From Thereva unica (taxonomy: Eukaryota > Arthropoda > Insecta > Diptera > Therevidae): 64,000 bases of DNA. The number at the start of each line of letters is the position of its first letter. Positions within the stretch are counted from its first letter, which is position 1. The notes beneath the pieces were generated by a model, which made no database searches, had not been told where the DNA came from, and worked only from the letters and a program-made list of their open reading frames with translations. Shown here piece after piece: positions 22,258-34,431 of the stretch. The position numbers and the translations under genes were made by a program. Where the stretch lies: positions 196,651,112 through 196,715,111 of the forward strand of contig OX465281.1 in assembly GCA_949987705.1 (NCBI GenBank), written 5' to 3'.

Positions 22258-22966
22258 CTTCCCAGTATAGGAAGTTATTGTAATCGGTCCGAAAATCGAA
22301 ATCGAAAATTTCAACGTGTTTTCATCTTTCAAGGTCCCAGGAGCATTTTAAGGAAAAAATTGGGAGGAAGTATGTGTGTGTGTGAGTGTGTGTGTATGTG
22401 CGTACGGATGTGGTCATTTTTTCCTGCACGATATCGCCCGAACCAAAACTGATATCGACTTCGTTAAGGTGTCGTTCGAAGCGTATTAACCGAAATATGA
22501 TCTGAAAAGATTTTCATGAAATTCGGTCCAGCCGTTTTTTTGTTTAAGCGACGTAAGTGATTTTTGTACCTGCATGATATCGCCCGAACTACGAAAGATA
22601 TTGACTTACTTGAGGTGCCGTTCGAAGCGTATTAGCGACAATATAATCTGAAAAGATTTTTATAATATTCGGTCCAGCGGTTTTTGGTTTAAATGACTTA
22701 AGTGATTTTTGTACCTGCACGATACCGCGCGAACTAAAAACTATATCGACTTCATTGAGGTGCCGAAAAACATTAACACATCAATTTTATATACATTTTC
22801 GTCATCCTAATCTTGTAAGTGCGCACATTTAGTTTGACATTTTAGCGAAAATATTGATAAACAATTGTGACAAATTCTCGGTATTATAAATATACTCTAT
22901 ATAGCCTATTGTTCATTTATTATTAAAATATCCAATCATATATTCAACATCCATCATACTGGGAAG
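22258..22966. repeat. TIR-bounded dispersed repeat with internal tandem array
   Basis: CTTCCCAGTAT at 22258 and its complement ATACTGGGAAG ending at 22966 bound this 709-bp segment. A TG-rich microsatellite is at 22375-22402. Two and a half copies of a ~143-bp unit (TTTTTGTACCTGCAYGATAT ... ATTCGGTCCAGC) span about 22412-22765. The right edge is similar to 7013-7100, but that similarity runs past the TIR, so the true element boundary is uncertain. Confidence 0.45.
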
Positions 22967-23039
22967 TTGATCGTGTGGACCGAAAGGGTCGAACCCACAT
23001 CCCAACTACTTTTCTTTTTCTTCCGACACAGTAAGGAAC

Positions 23040-23840
23040 TGCTTAGCGTTGGACAGTTCAGTTGCCAGCCGGTATGTTACATCAAAATTAGACCGGCAAG
23101 GCCCTCTTCAGCAAGCTAGTGGCTACTCCAACCGCCGAACCAATGAATAGAATGTAGAACCAAGACTGAAACAAGAGTAACTTGATTGGAAAGGCCTACT
23201 TAGCGCGTTGGCAGTCCCAAACTAATTTAGACTTTGTCCTTATCGCTCTGATTGACTATCAGAGAAGACAAAAATCCATTTCTTTTTGAATACCCTTCCC
23301 AGTATAGCCACTATAGTACACCTTTGCTTGAAAGACAGTAGCAAGGGCCCCTATATTTTAATCACTCTACTGCATCTGAGGCTTTCTGGCGATCACACCT
23401 GTCTCTGTTTGGAGCCATGTACCATACTAGTCCACCTGTTGATACTTTAGGAAAAGTCCAGGTTAGCCTATCTTGTATGTGCACCAAAGGTTGCTCAAAT
23501 TTTGAAATTTTAAAGAGCATGTCCGATTGTATCTCCGCTTCTGGAATCTGAACCGAACCATTATAGAATGTCTTCGTGAGGACCAGCACCTAGGTAGACA
23601 TTCGCTTTCAGCCGCTTCGCGGCTTTATATCAGATGCTTAGTAAAGTGATACCAGCTTGAGGAGAGTCCCCAGCGCTGCCGTCGGGGAAGTGCAGATGGC
23701 CTCGGTGAAAGGCAAGCCATTCTTTGAATTTTGCTTAAAGACAAGATGTGGCACGTAGTTGAATCTGACCATAAAACCAACCCCGAACACAGAAGCAGCT
23801 GTAATATAAATCACGGTCTGTTTTTTTCAATATACAATTC
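23040..23840 (-). pseudogene. Possible degenerate non-LTR retroelement fragment
   Basis: On the minus strand short stretches recall an R1/Jockey RNase H region, but many stops interrupt them and no catalytic motif can be read confidently. This is a weak assignment. An ancient unrelated pseudogene is equally possible. Confidence 0.2.
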
Positions 23841-26219
23841 CTTGTTCATCTTATCTATTGGGTAGCTGTTATTTATTCTGTTTTTTTTTTAATTGACAGA
23901 GTATTCATTAACCCACGGAATACAGAAACAGTTTCTGTATAACGTGGATTAACTATTATGCAGCTCGAACTGTACTCATATATATAATAAGCGAACGTTC
24001 GTTTCATGATAAAATTTGCTTCGCCTTGTAAGAAGAAAACACATTATCGAGTTTCGTATATGTACATTGAGAGCTAGGAGATCCGACACTATGTTGATGG
24101 GAACAACACAAGAGTAACTCAGGCTATTTATATTTGTATCATCTGAATTGACCTGTGAATAGTTATCATCTATTGCTTTCAAATACAACCCTTGACAGCG
24201 ATTTTTAAAATTCAATTTTGCAAAATGAAAATTAAATGAAAAGCAAGTTCTTTGATACAAGATTAAACCATAAAATAATAATGGGATTACAATATTTTTC
24301 CATTTAGATAAGAACAAGCTTAAAAAACTCAATAATTATAAATCCGCACAAAACTATACAAAACGATAAATATTGTGCATGTTAAAAATAGGCCACCCTC
24401 TATGCTCCCGATGTGTTTACAATCTTCCTTAATCTACATTAGGTATATTTTTCTTGAAATTCTTCTTCCAAAAATACCGCACTAATGACGCAAACATATA
24501 TTGCAATATTTTCCTCACAAAATTTTCCCTGTTTACATTTGAGTTATAATCTAAAAAAAATAAAAAAAAAATAATTTTTTTAGAGAAAAAATTTCTCTTT
24601 CTAGAGTGTAAACAATAACAGGCCCACTTTGGGTTAAATGAAAGTCAAAGATATGAAATTCAACAAAAAGATATAGAGTGAGAGTGTGCCAGTCAAGATA
24701 TCGACTGAGTGCAGCTGTTAAAAAATTGGCAAAGACTACGCGATGTATATCGGCTAGAGCAGGGCTAGCGCGATACTTACGCAAAATCCACGATCATTCA
24801 CCTATAATTTAGCCGTGGCCGGTGTGGAGGATCTCTATAGTAAACACAGACCGTGCGTTCCGAAGTGCGCAGGCATTGATGCAAATCGTAAGATTTCCCC
24901 AAAGTCTTCTAACTTCGAGCACTATGCCACCACCATATAGCCTCGTACTCGCACCGAAAATAATTTTACTGTATAGAGTGCATCATAAGTCATTGGTCCG
25001 GTCATAAATATCGCGCGGTATAAATACTATTATTACTTCTTGTCAGGTGGCTGCCAGGTCCCTCACTCAAGTAGGCGGTAAATTACTGCAAAATTTATTA
25101 ACAGCGAATCTTGAATATATTTTTTGTTTTTCGTGCACGTGGTTATTATTGTTATGCTATAATTTTATGAATCGATGAACATTTTTGCATATTTATTGAG
25201 GATTTATGGTAAAATTACAATAAAAAAACAAAAACTTAAAAATTACTGCTTGTTTACTAAAAATGATGTTTTCCTTATCTGAAAACCGCCTTGTGTGATG
25301 GCAGCAACTTAAGCCGACAGCTAAATCTTTGTCCTTCGGTCTTATCTTTTTGCAAATATCCATAGAAAGCTATTTATGGTCTATTTCTACTTGTCGTTTG
25401 CGGTACAGCTCAACGCTGATTTTGTTTATTAAACTTTCTGTTTAAGTTGGTTGGGATGTTGCCTTGTCAACAACCTACTAAAGTACAAACATTGGTGACG
25501 AACTCGCATATTCTTCATACTATTTCCAAGGCATTTTTCTTCAAAAAGGCCATTGGTGATAATTATTGCTAGCCGTTATCTTGCCGTATGAGATGATATT
25601 TTATTAATTGACAAATACATACATTTTTTCAAAACGCAAACGTGACTGCTAGAATGCAACGTAACAAAAATTTAAGATTGGTTTGATAATCGGGGGTTTA
25701 ATTAATTTATTTATCATTTATTTTGTTATCTGATCTTGTCTTCAATTATTTCATAGCAAAAAAATGCACTTAGTGATGCATATCACAATATTTTTTAAGA
25801 TATTACCGCGGTGTTTTTGTCATCTATGAACTAACGGATTTGAAGGGGACGTCGAAGTAGGGAATAGATGGCGGATTCTATAGTACGATGCCCTCTCACC
25901 TCTGATTTCCAATCTGTTGCTATGGCCTTGAAATGGTTCACTCTAAATGGCTTCTCTACAACCAAAACGAAACGGACAGAAGAATATCGATTATGCTAAG
26001 AGAGACAACATGGTCATAAGGTTGATGACAATAAATATGGGATAATCTTGGAAACGCAACATTCCCATTGTCCATTCCACCGTGCCGGTGCCGTTCTCAG
26101 TGCCGGCAGACAAACTATTGTAAATAAACACGAAGGTGGACACAAGCGACTGAATGCTAGTAGTAACATCTTCGAAAAGTACCAGTCCCTTGCAACATCC
26201 TCAATTCGTACGTATAGAT
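23841..26219. other. No recognisable feature
   Basis: About 2.4 kb of AT-rich DNA with scattered short frames (for example 23976-24332 and 24551-24784, minus strand) that are low-complexity and match no family I know. Confidence 0.4.
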
Positions 26220-26243
26220 CAGGGGTGGCCAACCCGCGGCCCT
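26220..26243. repeat. hAT-type terminal sequence, orphan end
   Basis: CAGGGGTGGCCAACCCGCGG is a typical hAT transposon terminus. No matching right end is found nearby, so this is probably a truncated relic. Confidence 0.45.
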
Positions 26244-26388
26244 TCGCGTGAAATTGTGCTGCTCGCGAGATTCAACAAGATTTAGCAAAATATTTTCTAC
26301 TAGAAGAAAAAAAATCCAAGCAATTTCTTTTCTCTGTTACAATTCAAAATAAAGACCGCATCCGCCACAAAATTGATTTCCATGGAGG

Positions 26389-26881
26389 CAGGGCCGGCGC
26401 TTGGGTTTTATGCGCCCGGTGCAGTATGTCAGTATGCTCCTCATTTTTTGATCGTAATGTGGGACAATAACAGTCGTATTGCGCCCGGTGCAAGTACACA
26501 ATTTGCCAATATGAAAGCGCCGCCCCTGCTTAAGTGCAATGGCCTTCTTGTCACATTGTAGAAAGCGGATAATATTTCACCAAGTCGCGATTTCTTGAAT
26601 GGGAAAACTGTCTATAGCAGGTTTCAATCCATCTTCTGTCAGGATCCTATCAACCCAATCTCGGTTCAACCTCGTTTTCCTTTGATTTCGAATAATCGCA
26701 TAATCGCAATCGCAGCTGGCAAATGAACTTCCATCATGATTTTACTACTCTCCTCCAGTTTCTCAGCCATCCTTCTCATTTTCCTGAACTTTGAGACTTT
26801 CCGAACTTTGAGACTTTTTTTAAATGTAATTACTTAAATTGCACCCCTGTACCGTTTGCACCTATGAAAGCGCCGCCCCTG
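26389..26881. mobile_element. hAT-like MITE with CATGGARG duplication
   Basis: The ends are CAGGGCCGGCGCTTGGGTT and ATGAAAGCGCCGCCCCTG, the same family as 7489-8076. The flanks CATGGAGG (26381-26388) and CATGGAAG (26882-26889) match at seven of eight bases, an aged 8-bp duplication. A second copy of the right end sits internally at 26511-26529, suggesting an internal duplication or nested truncation. Confidence 0.65.
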
Positions 26882-27761
26882 CATGGAAGTAGCAGACAAA
26901 ACAAGCATATTTACAAGCAAGCACACTTCTGTGGTAAACATCGAGCTTGTGCAGGATCCTTTTTCTTCTGCTCCTTTAATACCGCATGTGACGTATTGCA
27001 GAAACAGTTATCCTCCTTGTTGTGGCCTCTTTCGGTAGGGTTTTCCTCCACTTTGTTCTAGGGACTCGACGGGTTGCTTGCGAATTCTAGTCAAGGAGCT
27101 GTTTGGCTACATTCCATGTTTCGCAAAGATACAAAAGAATTGCCTTAACACTGAAGTCGTAAGTTTTGTAATTTGTGATGTCTGGGACAAAAAGTTGCGA
27201 AACTTGGTTCAATTTTCAACTGCGAATCGTTTCTTTCCAAAAATGGAATTTACGAAAAATGAACATCGCGCATCCTTGTCTGTCGAAAATCCATTTCGAT
27301 TGGTCTCTTAATATCCTCATACCTCGTTTATTGCGTATTTTAACTCACATTTTCAACTCCTGCCTCACGTTACCAAAGTTTCCCTCGACTTGGAAGCATA
27401 TTTTAATCATTCCCATTCCCAAATCCCAAGTGCCCTGCTCCGCCCAGTCCGACCGATTTTCGGCCTATCAGTATTCTTCCATTTCTGGCAAAGCTCCTTG
27501 AAAAGTTGATTGCTACTCAAATAATTCCGTATTGTGAGCGTCTCAAACTTATAAATATGGCAATCTGGCTTTCGTAAACATCACAGCCTTCAATCAAGTC
27601 CTACTTCTACGAAAACTGGCCTCACAAGCACATTTTGTTCTTTCTGTTCTTAAACTTTTGCAATGTTTCTTATCTAACCGCTCTCAAATAGTTAAACTAG
27701 GTGGCTAAAGCTCTTCAAGTGCTCTACTCCACGCTGGAGTCCCTGAAGGCTCCATTCTTGG

Positions 27762-28829
27762 TGACTGTTTAGACGGGTCGCGCCCACCACCTTTCAACAC
27801 GAAATTTGTGGATGCGGGGAGTGTTCGGGTGGGAGGGAAGTGCGTCTCCATTTTAAAGCGACTCACGTTCGCCTTATCTGATTAGCTGTTTGTTCTAATC
27901 CCATTTTGTATCACTTTAGTGCTCCATTTTATTTTTGTTTCAGCCGCCGTGATGAGCAGACGTGTTTTAATGAGAAAGGATAATCTTTTAACTTATGTTC
28001 TTTAGGGTTGGCCAAAAGAAGCAATTGTTAAAATAAAAGTAAACAATTGTTAAAATAAAAGGTCTGTGGAAATATTTATTAAAACGGCTGAGCTGAAGCA
28101 AAATGTTAAATTAAAAAATTCATTTAACATATTATTATAAGAAAATTCAATAAAATAATAGTCAAAACAAAATAATAAAATGAACTTATGAAAATATTTT
28201 GACACCTTTGGTAGAAAGTGTGGTAATTTTTTTTAGAAATGGATTTTGATTGCGTATAAGCTATTGAATTTAGCGAAATCATTATAATAAGAACTTTTTT
28301 TTGTGGAGCATACAATTCTCTACAAAACTGTTATAAAGACATATTCGCTTTCTTTATATATTGACAGTGTATTCTCGATTTATAGTTTTGTTTTTACATT
28401 AGCATTGCTTTTTAAATTTAACTAATTGTCAGTCAGTAAAATATTTTTGTTTCAATTGGATGTTATAATTTTTCTTTATACAAGAATGGAAGATATTTAT
28501 TTAATTTGAAATCCTTGGAGCCAACCAACTCTTGTTGCTAAGCTCGTTCTAATACTATGTTGTTCTTATAAAAAATCTAAATGCTCTCCAAATTTATTTT
28601 TGCTATTGTTGTAAACATTTTTTTAGTTATTTGTACAATATTAAAAAAAAACACTCTCGAGTATCACTTAAAAAGAAATATTGCTCTTTTTGTCCAGCCC
28701 TAGTTCTCATTCCGTTTGTTCCAGTTCCAGCTGTCTTAAGAGCGACTGGACTCAAAGCGAACCGTCTAAACAAATTTTCGCTTTGGGGCGCCCCAAAAGG
28801 AGAGACAAAGCTAACCGTCTAAACAAGCA
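27762..28829. mobile_element. TIR element, TGTTTAGACGG family, CTTGG duplication
   Basis: The left end TGACTGTTTAGACGGGTCGC and the right end ...AACCGTCTAAACAAGCA are inverted repeats. CTTGG flanks both sides (27757-27761, 28830-28834) and lies within the RT codons it interrupts. A further inverted TIR-like block occurs at about 28757-28775. No transposase is recognised in the 1068-bp body. Confidence 0.6.
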
Positions 28830-29150
28830 CTTGGGCTACTTTTTTTATTCAGTTTATTTACTAACGATATTCTAAGATTCATATACATATGTATGCAGAC
28901 GATGTGCAGCTTTATTTCCCTGCGCCAAGAGATGAAATACATAATGTGTGTGAAAAAGCTTGCTGTTGACTTTCGTCATGTACCCTACTGGTCGGCATTA
29001 AATTTGCTCCAGCTAAATCCTTTGGAATCCCAGTGTATTTTTATATCTCTCACTCTGCTACTGTTCGTCCTGATATTTCTGCTATCGCGTTCCTCTCGGT
29101 TTGCGTTAATAAAGCAAGAAATTGTGGGGTGGTTCTGAATAGCATGACAT

Positions 29151-29631
29151 GGAGCGCGTTCAAAAACCTTACTATGGTTAACCATGGTTAACTATGGTAA
29201 ACTTTTGTCGTTCAAAAACTCCGTGGTTAACTACAACATAACCACGAGCATAACTTTTTGGCGTTCAAAAACTCCCGTGGTTAACCATGGTGTAGTTAAA
29301 TTTTAACCATGCTCGGGAGCATGGTTAGCGATAGTTAAGAAGAAGAAGAATAAAAGCAATTTTTTGACATTTGTTTTAATGTTAATAATGAACAAATCGA
29401 AGTGGGATTTGTGAGAATATTTTAAATAAATAATTATTGGAAATAATTGAGGCAAATAGCCGACACTATTTTATGTAATTTTTTTTTTAAATTTTCTTTA
29501 CCATGTAGTTAACCACGGTGCGTTCAAAAACCTCCATGGTTAAACATAAACTTTCGTGGTTAAGTGAAGTGATGTAGCATAACCACAGCTTACCCCGTGG
29601 TTTACTATAGTAAGGTTTTTGAACGCGCTCC
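29151..29631. mobile_element. MITE, GGAGCGCGTTCAAAAACC family, copy 1
   Basis: The ends GGAGCGCGTTCAAAAACC and its complement enclose many GGTTAAC/CCATGGTTAAC-type sub-repeats arranged in both orientations. Copy 2 (43467-43986) is about 97% identical apart from a 40-bp insertion. No target duplication is apparent for either copy. Confidence 0.75.
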
Positions 29632-29745
29632 TGCTGCGATCACATTAGTTGCATTATTAGTAAAACTTACGGACTCCTGTTTAAATTTCTTTATCATTGT
29701 GGCTGGTTGAAAAGAGCTGTGCGTATGAATTTGCTTAAAGCATTA

Positions 29746-29920
29746 AGGCTCAAGCAGAACCAATCCATTCCGTCCGTTTTTAAAAGTTGGAAATTTGACA
29801 TTTCCATAAACTTTCCATGAGACGAACGGAACGGTAGCCACAATCAAGCGGACGGAATGTCAAAAAGAACAAAGGAAAAACGTGCGGAGCGGACGGAACG
29901 GATTGGTTGTGCTTCAGCCT
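29746..29920. mobile_element. 175-bp PIF/Harbinger-like MITE with TTA duplication
   Basis: AGGCTCAAGCAGAACCAATC at the left and its imperfect complement ending AGCCT at the right are flanked by TTA (29743-29745, 29921-29923). TTCCGTCCG blocks recur inside. It interrupts the RT fragment. Confidence 0.6.
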
Positions 29921-29994
29921 TTACTGCTAGCTCTTCTAATGCATGGCCTTTCCATCTATCCCTCTGTCGATTCTTCTTGCGCCCATTAGCTTCA

Positions 29995-30475
29995 AGTAGG
30001 GTTTAACGATTGTGTACGCCGTACTGACCAAAGTCTAGAAATTAACAAGTCTTTCATCTTCATATGGTTAATGAGTGAAAGACGAACAGCTATATGCATA
30101 ATTTCTTCAAATGACGATGTCAGGCTATCAGAGAGAGAATGCAATATTTTTATAAGCGCTAGCATACAACTAACCAACAGAAAATTTTATGAGTTTCTAT
30201 AGGGATAATGTTGATGTATTGATACTTATTTGCTCGTTTGTTTTGATTTATGAAAGAAAACAGCTGATTCAATTTTCTTTCCTTTTCTGTTCTGCATACT
30301 TTATCGTAAAGAGAGAATCTGGCTTTGTCTCGCTGAATTCACGAAGTATGCGTTGAGTTTTGCTCAGCAGTGATGTTCATATATGCACGCACACAACCAA
30401 CCCGGTGAAAATTTTGTATGAAGATGAAAGACTTGTTATTACTAGACTTTGGTACTGACCACATTGAACCCTACT
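29995..30475. mobile_element. TIR element with ~65-bp inverted ends
   Basis: AGTAGGGTT ... CAAAGTCTAG ... CAAGTCTTTCATCTTCAT at the left matches the complement of 30410-30475. The body is non-coding. No clear target duplication is seen. Confidence 0.6.
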
Positions 30476-30502
30476 CGAACTACGTTTGGGGCTGCTCTTT
30501 AA

Positions 30503-30800
30503 GGGCTCGATTACATTGAGCGAAATTACAAACTACTAAAGGCGAGTTCACTCGTTGCTAATTAACTAGCCCAGTGTCATCATACTCACTAGCTAACTAG
30601 CAGATTGTAAACAATCTGCCGAGAAAGTTGAAACTACTTTCTGGCGGGTGAGCTTGCTAGATAGTACACTAGCCGTGTGTCATCATAGTTGCTAGTGAAA
30701 TAGCTGTGAGTATCTCATTATTAGGTTTCATTGACTATCTACTATCACACTAGCTGACTCGACGGCTTGTAGCTTGTAACTTGCTCAATGTAAACGAGCC
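30503..30800. mobile_element. 298-bp TIR element with TTAA flanks
   Basis: GGGCTCGATTACATTGAGC and its near complement GCTCAATGTAAACGAGCC form the ends. TTAA lies on both sides (30499-30502, 30801-30804). TTAA is the piggyBac target, but the TIR does not allow a firm family call. Confidence 0.6.
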
Positions 30801-30804
30801 TTAA

Positions 30805-31204
30805 GTGACTGTCGTAAGTATAAGCTTAGAATAGAGAACTACTAGTTTTGTATTCTAAGAATATAAGGTTCTCCTACAGGAGAGCAAACCGGTTTGTGCA
30901 GCTTTCGCAATTCCTCAGAAATAATAATTTAATAATTCCGCGTTTCCGCAAGTTAATTGGTCATCGTTTTTGAAGTAAAACTTCTTTAGGGACGTTTGCT
31001 TAAAAAATTTACATGAGAGTGAATCAATTTCATTCGTATAACGCGTAACGCTCTCAGAACTTTCGTATAACGATGGGAAATGGGGCGGACGGGGTACAAG
31101 AGACGAAGAAACTCGGGGCTGTGTGTGCAACAGTTAAAATACACTCTGTCTTACTGCATAGATTTTCTGGCATGTTAGCTACGTTGTCGCCCAGACTTTG
31201 CTTT
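30805..31204. other. No recognisable feature
   Basis: Short frames on the minus strand and the start of a plus-strand frame that runs into the next element. None is supported as a gene. Confidence 0.4.
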
Positions 31205-31509
31205 GGCCTCGATTCCCAGATCCGACGGCGGGGAAGTGAGTGCGGATTTGACACTTTGCGATTCTCAAATCCACAGTCCCGGATTGGTTTAAATCGAAAA
31301 TTCGGAGTGAAGACTCACGCGATAATGAAATATACGATGTCGGATTATCTTAGGCGCATTTGTCGTTCAAATCCGCAGAAAATTTGTTGCGGATCACACT
31401 TTTACAGCGCGGAAAATGTCAAAAAGAAATTCGGGGTTGCGGATTTGAGAATCGCAAAGTGTCAAATCCGCAACTCACTTCCCCGCCGCCGGATCTGGGA
31501 ATCGAGGCC
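31205..31509. mobile_element. 305-bp MITE with ~68-bp TIRs
   Basis: GGCCTCGATTCCCAGATCCG ... GTGCGGATTTGACACTTTGCG at the left is repeated inverted at 31442-31509 with few differences. TTT flanks both ends. The 182-codon frame 31073-31621 passes through these repeats and is therefore not a gene. Confidence 0.7.
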
Positions 31510-31844
31510 TTTATCTCATTATAGGAATACAAATTCACCATTATGTAGAGGTGAATTATTTCAGATTTTTCTTGTGGTTTGGTCACTGGCCAGGCTTATG
31601 CCGCAGACACTTTGGAGTTGACTAACATGTTGGAAGCGGCATATACGACAAGAATTTTCGGCGCAGCCTGAGCAAGTGGATCTGATTTTTGGCGTGGCCA
31701 AACATGTGGCACTGCCGGGAAGTTACGGTATAAACACTTGAGACTCTTAAAATGCCAAACGATGTAAACAAAAATGAAAAAATGAAAGAAGAAATGAACA
31801 ATACATCTTTCTTACGTTTAATTTTTAATTGTCTCCAATATAAA
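31510..31844. other. No recognisable feature
   Basis: Unannotated sequence between a MITE and the solo LTR. A 90-codon minus-strand frame overlaps the LTR start and is not credible. Confidence 0.4.
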
Positions 31845-31848
31845 ATAC

Positions 31849-34427
31849 TTTGAAGATTTATGCGCCATCTGTATGTTAAAAAAAGCATAATCAACGATTG
31901 TCGGTAACAACTCTGGTTGATGTCTGAACTAATGATTTATGTACTAAACTAAAATTGGAACGAGCGATAAGTGAAGACAACTTCAAGCTTCTGGACGAAA
32001 TGAAACGAACATACCACTAGGCACTAGAAAAGGGACGAAGGTTCCAGAAGTTAGATAAAGGTGGAGCTTGGATATAAAAGCGGCTTGCAGGCGCTGAGAA
32101 AGTCAGTTTTTGATTTGAAAGGCGATGAAAAGGTACTAAAGCGATAACAGTGAAAAGTTGTACCAGCATAATGGCGCGAGAAAATAGTGGGCGCCACTTA
32201 TGCGAGGTGTTACCCCCTTAGCCACAAGCCCGGAAGAGCATGGCCAAGGAGCCAACACCAGACACAAGAAATAAAAAGAAAATCCGGAACTCCTACGCCG
32301 GCCACACGGAGTTATCTAGCTCGCCGGAGGGGACGTGGGGTGTGTGGCCGGGCCTTACCGCGGTTGGTTCACCACTTACCTGTGCCTGTGCAACTTTGGA
32401 TTCCGCCTCCATCATTTTCCGGTCCTCGCCTGTGCCGTGTCCTGTAGTGCGGTCCCTTGCCAGCTCATAGTCTGGATAACCACCAGCTGACAAGGAAAGG
32501 CACTACTTAAGAACCCTGAAAGAGATACATTCCGCCCCAACCATTCAAAAAAACTTTAACCCATGGCAATTATCATTTCAATCCTTTAATATTTTCTGTC
32601 TGTTACAGGTATCACCAAAAAGAAAGTAATTCAATACAATTCGATATTAATTAACCATAAACCATTCAAAATTCTCACATTCAAACAAAACAGTACTGTA
32701 CCAGTACGTATACTTCAATAATTACGAAAAATTAAAAAAACACGTCGCCGTGGTACCATTGCGTCGTTTCGTTTTTTTTTACAAAAGATATCTTAACTCA
32801 AGGATGCAATTAAAGAAAATCTATTTACCTGTAAACATCAAGATAAAAAAATATTTCTAATAAAGTCCAATCAAATGTATAAACAAATTTAAATAAGGTT
32901 AAAATTAACAATATAAGGCAATTAAAATTTTTATATAGAGATAAAATGAGACTGTTATTTTCTCTTGTGTATGTCTGTGTTTTTTGTTGTTTTCTTTATA
33001 TATTTATTGTATATTTTTTTTATTTTCTCTGATTTTGTGGCGTACTCACGAACAAAACATGTAATCAAAAATCTTCAAATGTACTAACATACGACACCTA
33101 TTTCCATTCGTCCTCGGACAAAGTCAAAGGATTAACTTTCTGTATTTCTTCCTGATAAAACCAAAGCGAGCCCCTTAGCATATTGTAGATAAGGCTCGGT
33201 AGCCCTGGGAATGCCTGTTCACCATAACTATCCGTAACTGGAAACGCGTTCACCAGGCGCCGAGTTTCATCAACAGATCTGCCACCAAGTCACTCATTAA
33301 TATTAATCTGCCGTAAAATACCTCGATGATTAATACTGAAAGGTGGCCGCAATGAAGGCCCCCTTCTTCCATATATATGCCGCACTCCTTCGATATTATG
33401 TGGGTATTAACGCTCAATAGTGGGATATTTACCTTTAATACACCGCTAACCTCACGCGGTGGTTCCAGTAATGCCAAAAATGAGAATCACCAGTGCAGCC
33501 AATCACTTCCGTGTTAATACTGCGAAATTTTGTTACCCTCTTGAGAACCTGCGCCGATTTCAGGTTGACAACCAGATGTGCAATCCAATTGATAAAAAGA
33601 ATAGCACCAAATATCCTCTTTCGAAATTTGCCGCTGGATGTAGAATGACCGCCTTGCTTCACATATGATGCCAGTCCTTTTTGTCTCCGGTAAATGAAAA
33701 GCAGGATTCTTCGTCGCTGGTTTCTCGAGCCCTTTTGGTTGGTTTTATTTTTTCTTCGTTTTTGACGCTTTCGGTTTACTTTCTAGCTTGCCATCAGCTT
33801 GGGAGTTAACACGGTAGCCGCCCCTAGTTATTTCGTCACAACCAATCTTACACCCGGACAACGAGTTTTTTTTGTTTTACCAATTTTTTTCCGAGCGAAG
33901 GGAATTTTATTTCGGTATTCCCAAAAACTGTCTCACAAACCTCGGACTAACTCGGACTGATAAAAAAACTTTCGAGAACTGACCGACTAAATCGGGACTA
34001 AGGCTCTCCCAACGGACCGCAAAAAAACTTGCTAACCTCTCGGCAAAAACTCTAGGAACTGACTGTCTAATTTTTCTTTCCTCTATTTTTGTTTTTTTCT
34101 TTCCTCGCCTACTTCTTAAAATTTCCCTTTTTAGTACCAAGTGATTTTGAGCGAAATTTCCCCTTACAGGTTGATTCCAAAATAAATTGCCCAATTAAAA
34201 TAAATTTTCAACCGACCGTTATAAAGTGGTAATTTAAAAGTGAATCATAAAGCGATAGATATAGTTTAATAGTGCGAGATATTAAATTGAAAGTGATTAT
34301 AGTGAATTATAAGAATTGTGTTTGTTATTAAATTGTGTTTTGCTTTGTAATAAATTTTTGTGTGGATAATTAACAAGTGTATTCCTCAATTAATCCTACG
34401 AATCCGTCAAGCCCTAAAAACGTAACA
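31849..34427 (+). mobile_element. Solo gypsy LTR (same family as 12630-18745), interrupted
   Basis: Bases 31849-32158 and about 34236-34427 together correspond to one LTR of the 12630-18745 family, about 90% similar. They retain the TATAAAAG promoter near 32074. ATAC flanks both ends (31845-31848, 34428-34431). An LTR with intact duplication and no internal region indicates LTR-LTR recombination. It is older than the full-length copy and was later split by a ~2.1-kb insertion. Confidence 0.8.
32159..34235 (-). mobile_element. Unidentified ~2.1-kb insertion in the solo LTR
   Basis: AAAAGT at 32153-32158 and 34236-34241 may be its 6-bp target duplication. The insert is GC-richer at 32200-32500. 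On the minus strand it contains protein-like but frame-shifted sequence at about 33090-33680 (for example VLIIEVFYGRLILMSDLVAD and, in another frame, RLVNAFPVTDSYGEQAFPG). I do not recognise the family. No LTRs or TIRs of its own are visible, so it could be a truncated retroelement. Confidence 0.45.
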
Positions 34428-34431
34428 ATAC

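Larger units (their letters stand above)
27310..29990 (+). pseudogene. Non-LTR reverse transcriptase (CR1/Jockey-like), split by three insertions
   Basis: Three collinear pieces belong to one RT. Bases 27310-27761 read LPKFPSTWKHILIIPIPKS, LLEKLIATQIIPYC, LSNRSQIVKLGG and AGVPEGSILG. Bases 28830-29150 contain the catalytic segment YADDVQLYFPAPRDE and the following hydrophobic region. Bases 29632-29745 read DHISCIISKTYGLLFKFLYH, and the frame may go on after 29920. The gaps are filled by a 1068-bp element (27762-28829), a GGAGCGCG MITE (29151-29631) and a small TTA-flanked MITE (29746-29920). Several stops and shifts show that it is inactive. Confidence 0.75.

Noticed and set aside
31073..31621. 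182-codon plus-strand open frame
   Set aside because: It runs through both long inverted repeats of the MITE at 31205-31509 and matches no family; the open frame is a by-product of the repeat.
32190..32500. Primer-binding site and 5' end of a new LTR element (TGGCGCCCAC on the minus strand)
   Set aside because: No LTR pair or internal region is found on the correct side; the motif alone is not enough.
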